Shown: positions 33,551-41,400 of the stretch, piece by piece
Layout of the letters: each line of letters opens with the position of its first letter
Position numbering within the stretch: the stretch's first letter is position 1
DNA from: JAUIAI01 sp963732405
GTDB lineage: Bacteria > Pseudomonadota > Gammaproteobacteria > Burkholderiales > Burkholderiaceae_E
Assembly: GCA_963732405.1 (NCBI GenBank)
Contig: CAVSZG010000001.1
Span: 3,325,818 to 3,389,817 of the forward strand
Length of the DNA stretch: 64,000 nt
Direction of reading: 5' to 3'
The notes under the pieces: model-generated
Database searches by the model: none
What the model saw: the letters and a program-made list of their open reading frames with translations, nothing else
Told to the model about the DNA's origin: nothing
Position numbers and translations under genes: made by a program

Positions 33551-35059
33551 ATGAGCAATCGGGGCGGGAAGTCGGACTGCTGCGTAGTACCGCAGAAACT
33601 GCCGAACAAAGCGGCGGGGGAAGTTCCCGCGGCGGCGGAGGCGGTGGAGGGAAGGCGGCAGGCCAAGGGCAATGCGGTTGCAGCGCGCATGTCCCGCAGA
33701 TCGATGCGGGTCTATGACATGGGAACGGCGCTCAACGGCATACGTCAGACGGCAAAAGGCAGACGCGATGCGAAGTTCACCTCGCTGATGCACCACATCT
33801 ACCAAACCGACCGACTGCGCGCGGCATATCACGCGCTCAGGCGCGATGCGGCGCCCGGCGTGGACGGCCAGACGTGGCAGTCGTACGGGCTCGATCTGGA
33901 AGCAAGGCTTGTGGATCTGTCCGATCGGCTCGCCCGAGGGGGCTACCGGCCCCAGCCTGTGCGGCGTGTGTACATCGACAAGCCCGACGGGAGCCAACGC
34001 CCGCTGGGCGTGCCGGCGCTGGAGGACAAACTGGTCCAACGCGCCACGGTCGATGTGCTCAACGCGATCTACGAGCAGGACTTCATCGGGTTCAGCTACG
34101 GCTTTCGGCCCGGCAAAAGCGCACACGATGCGCTCGATGCCGTGGTGGTGGGGATGGGCAGCAGATATGTGAACTGGATTCTCGATGCGGACATCAGCAA
34201 GTTCTTCGACACGATCGATCACGACTGGCTGATACGGTTCATCGAGCACCGGGTTGCCGATGCGCGCGTGGTGCGGCTGATCAAGAAGTGGCTGCACGCG
34301 GGCGTGCTGCAAGAGGGACGGCTCGAGCACAGTGAGTTGGGAACGGTGCAAGGCGGCAGCATCAGTCCGCTGCTGGCCAACATCTACCTGCACTACGTGT
34401 TCGATCAGTGGGTGAAACAGTGGCGGGCTCGCCATGCCCGAGGTGACGTGATCGTCGTGCGTTACGCCGATGATTGGGTTGCCGGCTTCCGGTTCCGTGA
34501 CGACGCCGAGCGCTTTGCGCGCGACGTGAAGGCACGGCTGCAGGAGTTCGGGCTGAAGCTGCACCCCGAGAAGACGCGACTGATCGAGTTCGGGCCATTT
34601 GCCCGAGGCAACATCGCGCGTCGAGGAAAGGGCAAGCCGCAAACGTTCGACTTCCTTGGCTTCACGCATTGCTGCGGCAAGACGCGACAGGGGAAGTTCA
34701 TCGTGCTGCGGCTCACCAGTGCGAAACGACTGCGGGGCAAGCTCGCAGCGCTCAAGGTCGAACTCAGACGACGCATGCACGTGCCCATCGGCGAGCAGGG
34801 CCGTTACCTGCGCGCCGTGGTCATCGGGCACACGCGCTACTACGGCGTGCCGATGAACGGGGCCCGCCTGAGAACATTCCGTCATCAGGTCGCCCGGCTT
34901 TGGCACCGCACGATGTGCCGCCGCAGCCAAACGGGCTTCGTGACGTGGCGTCGAATGTACCGGCTGATCCATCACTGGCTACCTTCTCCTCGCATCTGTC
35001 ACCCTTACCCCAACCAGCGTCTGAGCGTCACGACCCGAGGCAGGAGCCGTGTGCGGTAA
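33551..35059 (+). CDS. ltrA: Group II intron reverse transcriptase/maturase
   Basis: A 502-residue intron-encoded protein. N-terminal VVPQKLPNKAAGEVPAAAEA and EGRRQAKGN are typical of this lineage. RT blocks follow: KPDGSQRPLGVPALEDKLVQ, FSYGFRPGKSAHDAL, DADISKFFDTIDHDWL, GGSISPLLANIYLHYVFD and the catalytic YADDW. The maturase (X) domain contains KTRLIEFG, QTFDFLGFTH and GHTRYYGVP. No HNH endonuclease domain is present after it, so mobility would rely on replication forks or ssDNA. The stop codon lies inside domain V, as in several bacterial intron classes. The start is uncertain; ATG 33551 is the first that preserves the conserved N terminus. Confidence 0.88.
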   Translation: MSNRGGKSDCCVVPQKLPNKAAGEVPAAAEAVEGRRQAKGNAVAARMSRRSMRVYDMGTALNGIRQTAKGRRDAKFTSLMHHIYQTDRLRAAYHALRRDAAPGVDGQTWQSYGLDLEARLVDLSDRLARGGYRPQPVRRVYIDKPDGSQRPLGVPALEDKLVQRATVDVLNAIYEQDFIGFSYGFRPGKSAHDALDAVVVGMGSRYVNWILDADISKFFDTIDHDWLIRFIEHRVADARVVRLIKKWLHAGVLQEGRLEHSELGTVQGGSISPLLANIYLHYVFDQWVKQWRARHARGDVIVVRYADDWVAGFRFRDDAERFARDVKARLQEFGLKLHPEKTRLIEFGPFARGNIARRGKGKPQTFDFLGFTHCCGKTRQGKFIVLRLTSAKRLRGKLAALKVELRRRMHVPIGEQGRYLRAVVIGHTRYYGVPMNGARLRTFRHQVARLWHRTMCRRSQTGFVTWRRMYRLIHHWLPSPRICHPYPNQRLSVTTRGRSRVR

Positions 35060-35076
35060 TCCCGCTCGCACGGATC
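35044..35076 (+). ncRNA. Group II intron domain V
   Basis: GAGCCGTGTGCGG, loop TAAT, then CCCGCTCGCACGGATC folds as the catalytic domain V hairpin, including the AGC triad on the 5' strand. The partner strand reads GGATC where GGTTC is usual, replacing the normal G-U pair of the triad by G-A. Confidence 0.75.
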
Positions 35077-35161
35077 TGTGGAGGGGGTGTCGAGTGATCG
35101 GCATTCCTACTCCGACGGTCGCCAGCGATTGCCGGCGGATTTTTATGGGTGCGAGTACGGT

Positions 35162-35947
35162 TCAGCCGAGGTCGCCGCCACCGACCGGTAAAACCGATCC
35201 GGTGATATAGGACGATTCGTCTGACGCGAAGAACAGAATGGGTGCGATTTGCTCGTCAAGCGTGCCGTAGCGATGCATGAGGCTTGACGCGGTCGTCTGG
35301 TCGACAATGCCTTGGTACCAGGCCTTCTCCTTTGCACTAGGCTTGGCGGAGTTTCTTGGCACCTTGCGTGGTGGCGCATCTGTGCCGCCCGGTGCGGTGG
35401 CATTGATCCGGATGCCGTTTCCCGCCTGCTCCATGGCAATCGAGGCTGTCAATGCGTTGACACCACCTTTCGCGGCCGCGTACGGCACGCGGTAGATGCT
35501 GCGTGTCGCGATCGACGAGACGTTGACGATGGTCCCTTTCTTTTTCTTGATCATGTGGGGTAACACGGCCCGGCAGCACCAAAGTGTCGGGAACAGCGAA
35601 CGGCGGACCTCCTTCTCGATCTCCTGCTCGGCGTACTGGTCGTAAGGTTTCGTCCAGATGGTGCCGCCGACATTGTTGATCAACACGTCGATACGCTTGA
35701 ACAGTCTGAGCGCTTCATTGACCATGCCTGCAGCGCCGGCAAAGGTCTCGAGGTCGGCCTCGAACGCAGTGGCGCGTCCCCCCGCGCTAGTGATCTCTTC
35801 TGAAACCTGCTGGACCAACGGCGATCGATCCACCGCCAGGATCGTGCCGCCTTCGGCACAGACGCCGAGCGCGACACCTCGCCCGATGCCCTGGGCTGCT
35901 CCGGTGACAATGACGACCTTGTTCGTGAATCGGGCGGTGCGAGTCAT
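35162..35947 (-). CDS. benD: cis-1,2-Dihydroxybenzoate (benzoate diol) dehydrogenase
   Basis: A 261-residue short-chain dehydrogenase. The cofactor motif VVIVTGAAQGIGRGVALGV and the catalytic serine and Tyr-x-x-x-Lys (VNVSSIATRSIYRVPYAAAKGG, listed as VNVSSIATRS and YRVPYAAAKGG) are present. It oxidises the 1,6-dihydroxycyclohexadiene carboxylate made by BenABC to catechol with loss of CO2. The start MTRTARFTNKVVIV at 35947 overlaps the benC stop by ATGA. The group II intron lies 45 bp downstream, between this gene and the transporter. Confidence 0.92.
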   Translation of the reverse strand: MTRTARFTNKVVIVTGAAQGIGRGVALGVCAEGGTILAVDRSPLVQQVSEEITSAGGRATAFEADLETFAGAAGMVNEALRLFKRIDVLINNVGGTIWTKPYDQYAEQEIEKEVRRSLFPTLWCCRAVLPHMIKKKKGTIVNVSSIATRSIYRVPYAAAKGGVNALTASIAMEQAGNGIRINATAPGGTDAPPRKVPRNSAKPSAKEKAWYQGIVDQTTASSLMHRYGTLDEQIAPILFFASDESSYITGSVLPVGGGDLG

Positions 35948-36957
35948 GACGCGGTCTCGTTTGCCGACGAGAATTTCTCGAAGTAGAAGTTTCTGGGCGA
36001 AACGCCGATCCCTGCCATCCATCGGCGGACACCCTCAACCATTGGCGGTGGCCCGCAGACATAAATGTCGACTTCGCCCCCGTTGAGTTGGCCCGGCGAC
36101 AGATGCTCGGTTACATAGCCATGACGTGGGTGTTGGCTCTCGCTGTCAAGCACGACGGTGAAGTAGTCGAGATTGGGCAATACTGACTTCAGTTCGGCCA
36201 GGGTTCCCAATTCGACCAGATCATCGTCGGTATTGACGCCATAGGCGAGGGTGATTGGCTGATCTGTCGGATTGTCTTTAAGCCAGTGAAGCATGGACAG
36301 GAAGGGCGCCAGTCCGGTGCCTCCGGCCAGCATCAGGATCGGGCGCACGGTTGGGCGAAGATAAAAGCTGCCGTATGGCCCGGCGAACATCACGAAGTCG
36401 TCCGTGTTGGCTTTGCTGCGCATGTAGGTGCTCATCAGGCCGTTCGGGACGTCGCGGATCAGGAATGAGAGCTCGGTCTGGTTTGGCGCCGAACTGAATG
36501 AGTAAGACCGTGTTTCCTTGCTCCCGGGAACCTGGATGTTGACGTATTGACCCGGCAGGAAGGACAAGGGGCGCTCAGCCTGCAAGGTGAAGGTCACGGT
36601 TGTTGCAGAGTCCCGCGCAATCCGGGTGAGCTTTCCGCCATGTGTTCCGACTTCGGTCTTGCAGGCGGCGGCCGAGGCGGGTACCCGGATGACGCAGTCA
36701 GATCGGGGCTGCATCTGGCAGGTGAGCACATAGCCTTGTGCCGCCTCGTCGTCGGCGAGTGCGTCGTCGATGTAGACCCCCATCTCATAGCTGCCGCTTT
36801 CGCAATGACACTTGCAGGTGCCACAGGCGCCATCTCGGCAGTCAAGCGGGATATTGATCTTCTGACGATAGGCGGCATCTGCCACCAATTCGGTGGGTTC
36901 GCAGGCAATGACCCGGGTGACTCCGTCCTCGAACTGCAACGCTATGTTGTATGCCAT
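35944..36957 (-). CDS. benC: Benzoate 1,2-dioxygenase reductase component
   Basis: A 337-residue NADH-dependent electron transfer protein. The N-terminal plant-type [2Fe-2S] domain has CRDGACGTCKCHCESG with the fourth ligand in VLTCQMQPRSDC. The FAD domain contains RSYSFSSAP and the NAD domain MLAGGTGLAPFLSML and DIYVCGPPPMVEGV. This ferredoxin-FAD-NAD order is that of BenC/XylZ. It passes electrons to the BenAB oxygenase. It lies 9 bp after benB. Confidence 0.94.
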   Translation of the reverse strand: MAYNIALQFEDGVTRVIACEPTELVADAAYRQKINIPLDCRDGACGTCKCHCESGSYEMGVYIDDALADDEAAQGYVLTCQMQPRSDCVIRVPASAAACKTEVGTHGGKLTRIARDSATTVTFTLQAERPLSFLPGQYVNIQVPGSKETRSYSFSSAPNQTELSFLIRDVPNGLMSTYMRSKANTDDFVMFAGPYGSFYLRPTVRPILMLAGGTGLAPFLSMLHWLKDNPTDQPITLAYGVNTDDDLVELGTLAELKSVLPNLDYFTVVLDSESQHPRHGYVTEHLSPGQLNGGEVDIYVCGPPPMVEGVRRWMAGIGVSPRNFYFEKFSSANETAS

Positions 36958-36966
36958 GAATGCCCC

Positions 36967-37455
36967 TCAGACGTGATACACATCGAGCATGTGGTGGATG
37001 TAGTCGTTCTTCACAACAACATATTTTTTGGTGATCAACGGCTTGGGTCCTCTGGTATCCAGCTCGTATCGCGCTGTTCCGAAGTACAGATCGACGATGT
37101 CATAGCGGAAGCAGTGAGTCGTCCAGTTGAAGCACAGGTCTACTCGATTGTCATCTTGTGCCAGGATCTCGATGTTTGAGATGGCTCTGTTGTATCGGGT
37201 ATCGGGAGTGGATGCGCTCGACCGATCCGTTTCGATGCGAAACACACGGTCCTCCAGTCCCTGTCGGCTCGGGTAGTAGATCAGCGATACCTCGTTATGC
37301 GGATCGGTGGTGAGGGTGTCATCGTCGTCCCAGGAGGGCATGTAGTAATCCACATGTTCGGCGTAGCAGGCCAACCAGTCGGCCCAACGCTTTTCGGCCT
37401 GTGCGCGTGCTTCCTGGTACAGGAAAGCCTGAATGGTTTCGTAAGACAGCATCAC
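36967..37455 (-). CDS. benB: Benzoate 1,2-dioxygenase small (beta) subunit
   Basis: A 162-residue cone-fold (SnoaL-like) ring-hydroxylating dioxygenase beta subunit. Typical stretches: FLYQEARAQAEKRWADWLAC, HVDYYMPSWDDDDTLT and DPHNEVSLIYYPSRQGLEDR, which match BenB/XylY. It has a structural role in the alpha3beta3 oxygenase. Its start overlaps the benA stop by four bases. Confidence 0.94.
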   Translation of the reverse strand: MMLSYETIQAFLYQEARAQAEKRWADWLACYAEHVDYYMPSWDDDDTLTTDPHNEVSLIYYPSRQGLEDRVFRIETDRSSASTPDTRYNRAISNIEILAQDDNRVDLCFNWTTHCFRYDIVDLYFGTARYELDTRGPKPLITKKYVVVKNDYIHHMLDVYHV

Positions 37456-38825
37456 TTTCCTCCCGTTGCCTGCTCGGCCTCGAATGCTTTCTTCATGCTC
37501 TGCAGCCAGAATTCGTGTTGACCGATATACAGGCCTTCGTCTTCAGTCTTGATGCAGCTGAGTTCCGGTTTCAGATCGATGAGGTCGGCGGTTGCGTCAG
37601 GGCCCTTGATCCAGTGGGTTGCGCCCCGGCTCATATCGTTCCATTTCACTGCGCGTGCTTGAAAGCCGTGTTGGCAGGAGCGAAACTCTTCGAGGTCATC
37701 CGGGGTTGCCATGCCGGTGGCATTGAAGAAGTCCTCGTACTGGCGAAGTCGCCGTTCGCGTGCTTCCGCCGGCTCTCCCTTGGGTGCAATGCAGTAGATA
37801 GTGGCTTCGCTACGGTTCACCGAGATGGGTCGTACAACCCGGATCTGCGAACTGAACTGATCCATGAGATAGACGTTCGGGTACAGGCACAGATTGCGGG
37901 ATTTACGCAGCATCCAATCTGCTTTTGCTTCGCCGAATCGCTCGACCCACTCGGGGCGCTTGGCGTAAAGGGGCCTGTCTTCCGGATTCGACCAGTTTGT
38001 CCAGAGCAATACATGGCCGTTCTTGAACGAGTACGAACCACCACCTTGTTTGGCCCAGGCCCCCGCGTTCATTGCCTTGACGTTATCGACTTTGCCGTCG
38101 GCACCGCGGCGTGCCGTGGTCGCCGCATAGTTCCAGTGGACGGCCGACACGTGGTATCCGTCGGCGCCATTCTCGGCCTGCAGCTTCCAGTTTCCATCGA
38201 AGGTATAGGTGGATGCACCGCGCAGCACCTCGATACCATCTGGCGCCTGGTCGACGATCATGTCGATGACTTTGGTGGTTTCGTTCAGGAACTCGGATAG
38301 TGGCGCGACATCAGGGTTGACGCTGCCAAACAGGAATCCCCGGTAGCTTTCGAATGCCCCCAGCTTGACCAGATCGTGACTGCCTTCGCAATTGAAGCTG
38401 GGTGGGTAGCCCGCGTCTGCGCTTTGGTCCTTGACTTTGAGGAGTTTTCCCGTGTTGCTGAAGGTCCAGCCATGGAATGGACAGGTGAAGCTGGACTTGT
38501 TTCCTTTTTTGAATCGACAGAGGACAGCGCCCCGATGAGTGCAGGTGTTGGCCAGGGCATTGAGTTTTCCATCCTTGCTTCGAGTGATGACCACCGGCTG
38601 CCGACCGATGTAGACAGTCAGATAGTCATTGATGTTCGGGATCTGGCTTTCGTGCGCCAGATAGACCCAGTTTCCTTCGAAGATGTACTTCATCTCGAGT
38701 TCGAAGAGCAACTCGTCCGTGAACGCGGACCGGTCCAGTCGATGGAGATGCTTGTCAGGGTCGTCCTGCAGCATCGAATCAAGCATGGCGAGGCTGGCGG
38801 AGTTGTCTTGATGGATCCGGATCAC
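37452..38825 (-). CDS. benA: Benzoate 1,2-dioxygenase large (alpha) subunit
   Basis: A 457-residue Rieske non-heme iron oxygenase. The Rieske cluster ligands are in CTHRGAVLCRF and TCPFHGWTF. The mononuclear iron site shows NGADGYHVSAVHWNYA (bridging Asp and two His) with a later Asp carboxylate expected. The start MIRIHQDNSASLAMLDSMLQ fits BenA/XylX. It dihydroxylates benzoate to the cis-diol. It is the first gene after the divergent regulatory region, with a leader of about 300 nt from the predicted sigma-54 promoter. Confidence 0.94.
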   Translation of the reverse strand: MIRIHQDNSASLAMLDSMLQDDPDKHLHRLDRSAFTDELLFELEMKYIFEGNWVYLAHESQIPNINDYLTVYIGRQPVVITRSKDGKLNALANTCTHRGAVLCRFKKGNKSSFTCPFHGWTFSNTGKLLKVKDQSADAGYPPSFNCEGSHDLVKLGAFESYRGFLFGSVNPDVAPLSEFLNETTKVIDMIVDQAPDGIEVLRGASTYTFDGNWKLQAENGADGYHVSAVHWNYAATTARRGADGKVDNVKAMNAGAWAKQGGGSYSFKNGHVLLWTNWSNPEDRPLYAKRPEWVERFGEAKADWMLRKSRNLCLYPNVYLMDQFSSQIRVVRPISVNRSEATIYCIAPKGEPAEARERRLRQYEDFFNATGMATPDDLEEFRSCQHGFQARAVKWNDMSRGATHWIKGPDATADLIDLKPELSCIKTEDEGLYIGQHEFWLQSMKKAFEAEQATGGK

Positions 38826-39140
38826 GTGGGTCTCCTGGAAAAACGGGTCAATAACGGGCTGCCGCCCGGTCAGGTGGCGGGCGTTACAACCAACATGTAA
38901 TCAGCGCCGTGCCGGCAAATGCACGGTGCGGTGATAGGTCAGCAATAAGCGGGACCGGGAGATCACCGGATCCCTCTGGTGTCTCACGCTGGGTGGGACG
39001 GGCCTGAATATGGGGACTGAATCGGGGTCATGGTGCTATTTCTCCTCTTTTTGGCGGGTTTTCGGCGTTCTTTCCGCGAACCAGCTTTTGTCTTTGTCGA
39101 TGATTATTTGGTTAATGAAAGTCAACCGACATCGGAACTA

Positions 39141-39156
39141 AGCATCTTTCATGCCA
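39141..39156 (-). promoter_or_regulatory. Sigma-54 promoter for the ben operon
   Basis: On the minus strand TGGCATG, AAAG, ATGCT matches the -24/-12 consensus TGGCACG-N4-TTGCW, with the invariant GG and GC at the required 10-bp spacing. Transcription should start near 39130, leaving a leader of about 300 nt before benA. Confidence 0.72.
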
Positions 39157-39268
39157 GACATTCGCCATCGTACACGGTGAGTATTGATTCGGCTGGGTTC
39201 ATCAAATATTCCTGCTTGAGTTGCCGAATCTGACGTCGTTCCATGAGGTCTGAGTTGGAATGAAATGG

Positions 39269-39321
39269 ATCAAATCATGCGATAGTGTGAGTTCAGTTGC
39301 TCATTCGCTGCATCATTTGAT
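39269..39321. promoter_or_regulatory. Inverted repeat, candidate activator (UAS) site
   Basis: ATCAAATCATGC (39269-39280) and GCATCATTTGAT (39310-39321) are inverted copies matching at 11 of 12 positions, 29 bp apart. The centre near 39295 is about 120-140 bp from both -24 elements, the usual place for XylR/DmpR-type enhancer sites. Binding is inferred. Confidence 0.55.
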
Positions 39322-39412
39322 TGCATCACCGTGCTTTTGTTTTCTTGGTTCCTGGCGGAGGCAACCAGGATCTGACGGAGAATTAGCCAGGCCTCCGTCT
39401 TTGAGCAATGTC

Positions 39413-39428
39413 TGGCACGCTGTATGCT
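39413..39428 (+). promoter_or_regulatory. Sigma-54 promoter for the activator gene
   Basis: TGGCACG, CTGT, ATGCT fits the -24/-12 consensus with GG at 39414-39415 and GC at 39426-39427, ten bases apart. A start near 39439 would give a 70-nt leader to the ATG at 39509, implying that the activator gene is itself sigma-54 dependent. Confidence 0.7.
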
Positions 39429-39508
39429 GACAATCACGCGAGGTTCGAGATAAATCCCAAGGAGACAGCCGTGCTGATTTGGAATGTGCGCCGTGTTGAG
39501 CGACAAGG

Positions 39509-41323
39509 ATGAAGAAGAGCCATTCTGGTTTGTCCGCCGAATCAAATAAGCCGCTCATTCGGAGTGATCGCGCGGATATCGATGGCGTAAGATTCCCTGA
39601 TCTGACCGATCTGATGTCTCGCCTGCGATTTTCAACCAGCGATGGCCGGATCTGGTTGGATGAGCAGCGCATGTTGTTGATTCATGCGAAGGCGCTCGGA
39701 TCGCTTCGACGCGAAATGATCGAGAGTCTTGGCATGGATGTGACGCGCCGGTTATTCACGCGAATGGGGTATCAGGCCGGCACTTACGATGCGGCGATGG
39801 CGCGCAGGGTTCGATCCAGCACGTCGCTCAAGAACATGTTCGTTGTCGGCCCGCAGATGCATTGTCTCGAAGGCATCGGGTTGTCGGAGCCAGTCAGGCT
39901 GGACTTTGACATCGAGAAGGGCGAGCACTATGGTGAGTTCATCTGGACGCATCAGGTCGAGGATGAAGAACACATCCGTCACTTTCCGATCGGCACCGAG
40001 CCGTCCTGCTGGATGCAGGTCGGCTATGCGTCTGGCTACTCTACCGAGTTCATGGGTCGGCAGATCCTGTATCGTGAGGTCGAGTGCCAATCCATGGGGC
40101 AGGTTGCGTGCCGGATTGTTGGCATGCCGGTTGATGCCTGGGGCGACGAGGCTGGCCAAGACCTGGAACTGATGATGCCTGCTGCCCTGGCCGGCGAGGG
40201 GTTGGTGACTGCTGGGCCATCGTCACCTTCGTCGCCACCGGGCGGCGCGGATGTGTCCGACGCAGACCGGCCGGTGGGCATCTCGCCCGGGTTCAATTCG
40301 GTTCTGCACATGGTGCGCCGCGTCGCTCCGACCAATGCCACGGTACTTTTTCTGGGTGAAAGTGGCGTTGGGAAAGAGGTCTTTGCCCGAATGCTGCATC
40401 GCTTGAGTTCGCGCAGCCATAAGCCTTTCGTCGCGGTGAATTGCGCGGCAATTCCGGAATCATTGATCGAATCGGAGCTGTTCGGCGCCGAGCGGGGCGC
40501 CTACACCGGTGCCACACAGAGCCGGGCGGGGCGTTTTGAAAGAGCCGATGGCGGCACGCTGTTCCTGGACGAGATCGGAACGCTGTCGGCCGGCGCGCAG
40601 GGTAATTTGCTGCGAGCCCTCCAGGAGGGTGAGATCGAGCGCCTTGGTGACACCCAGACCCGGCGCGTGGATGTCAGAATCGTGGCGGCAACGAATGTCG
40701 ACTTGCGCGAGGCGGCGGCGGCCGGGCACTTCCGCGAGGACTTGTTTTTCCGGCTTAATGTCTTTCCGATTCGTGTCACGCCACTTCGCGAGAGGCGGGA
40801 AGACATTCCGCTCTTGATGACGCATTTCCTTGGCAAGTTCAATCGATTGCACGGGAGGCGATTGACCGGTTTTACCCGGCGTGCAGTCGATGCCATGATG
40901 TCCTATGATTGGCCGGGCAATATCCGTGAGATCGAGAATGTGATTGAACGCGGCGTCATCCTGGCAGCCGAGAATTCCGTCATCGATGCGCCGCAATTGT
41001 TTACCAGCGGAGAGCATTTCTCAGGCAATCAGTTTGCGGTCGGCCGTGATGGTACGTTGGTCGGCATTGATTCGTGCAGAATGCTTGATGCTGATCCGGC
41101 CAACTCTGATATGGGTCGCATGTCCCGGCAGATCAATGATTTCCTGAGCGGCGTGGACGACCACACCTCGGTATCACTTGACGATATCGAGACGCTCATG
41201 CTCAAGCGGGCGTTGGTCCGCGCACATGGCAAGGTGTCTACAGCCGCGCGTCTTCTTGGCATTACCCGCCCGCAGATGGTGTACCGGCTCAAGAGCAGGG
41301 GTATCGCTGCCCATGGTGAATAA
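39509..41323 (+). CDS. XylR/DmpR-family sigma-54-dependent activator
   Basis: A 604-residue enhancer-binding protein. Order of domains: N-terminal XylR_N aromatic-sensing domain (about 30-130), V4R domain (about 140-200; GEHYGEFIWTHQVEDEEHIR and CQSMGQVACRIVG), linker, AAA+ domain (about 255-485) with Walker A FLGESGVGKEVFA and Walker B GGTLFLDEIG, and a C-terminal Fis-type helix-turn-helix (VSTAARLLGITRPQMVYRLK). The sigma-54 contact loop reads GAYTGA instead of GAFTGA. Family members bind phenols or toluenes directly. Divergent placement and the flanking -24/-12 promoters indicate control of the ben/meta series. Confidence 0.92.
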   Translation: MKKSHSGLSAESNKPLIRSDRADIDGVRFPDLTDLMSRLRFSTSDGRIWLDEQRMLLIHAKALGSLRREMIESLGMDVTRRLFTRMGYQAGTYDAAMARRVRSSTSLKNMFVVGPQMHCLEGIGLSEPVRLDFDIEKGEHYGEFIWTHQVEDEEHIRHFPIGTEPSCWMQVGYASGYSTEFMGRQILYREVECQSMGQVACRIVGMPVDAWGDEAGQDLELMMPAALAGEGLVTAGPSSPSSPPGGADVSDADRPVGISPGFNSVLHMVRRVAPTNATVLFLGESGVGKEVFARMLHRLSSRSHKPFVAVNCAAIPESLIESELFGAERGAYTGATQSRAGRFERADGGTLFLDEIGTLSAGAQGNLLRALQEGEIERLGDTQTRRVDVRIVAATNVDLREAAAAGHFREDLFFRLNVFPIRVTPLRERREDIPLLMTHFLGKFNRLHGRRLTGFTRRAVDAMMSYDWPGNIREIENVIERGVILAAENSVIDAPQLFTSGEHFSGNQFAVGRDGTLVGIDSCRMLDADPANSDMGRMSRQINDFLSGVDDHTSVSLDDIETLMLKRALVRAHGKVSTAARLLGITRPQMVYRLKSRGIAAHGE

Positions 41324-41400
41324 GCCGAGTCGGCCCGACCAGCGATGATCGGTGGCGTTACCTGGCATATCCGGCGATGCCATCGCTGCGGTCCCGAGGG

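Larger units (their letters stand above)
33157..35116 (+). mobile_element. Group II intron, antisense to the ben operon
   Basis: A retroelement of about 1.96 kb. The 5' end begins GTGCGCC, the consensus start of bacterial group II introns, at 33157. Domains I-III occupy about 33157-33550, domain IV holds the reverse transcriptase gene, domain V is at 35044-35076, and a domain VI stem is formed by 35084-35093 and 35098-35107 with a GTGA loop. A35109 is a plausible branch point, seven bases before the likely 3' end CTCCGAC at 35116. The element lies on the plus strand, opposite to the ben genes, so the operon transcript carries its complement and cannot splice it out. Confidence 0.85.
38826..39508. 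promoter_or_regulatory. Divergent ben/regulator control region
   Basis: A 683-bp spacer between benA (minus) and the sigma-54 activator (plus), AT-richer than its surroundings in the 39030-39340 part. It has no gene I can support; the short frames in it lack ribosome binding sites and similarity. It contains the two -24/-12 promoters and the inverted repeat described separately. Confidence 0.8.

Noticed and set aside
33062..34975. Long open frame antisense to the group II intron RT gene
   Set aside because: The plus-strand frame has complete RT and maturase motifs; the antisense frame has none and begins inside the RT gene.
38888..38918. CGGCACG motif close to benA as a -24 element
   Set aside because: The corresponding -12 position reads TGATT and lacks the invariant GC.
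38941..38958. Second sigma-54-like site for benA (CCGG to TTGCT on the minus strand)
   Set aside because: GG and GC are separated by 11 bases instead of the strictly required 10.
39030..39233. 67-codon frame in the ben regulatory spacer
   Set aside because: No ribosome binding site, covers the ben sigma-54 promoter, no similarity.
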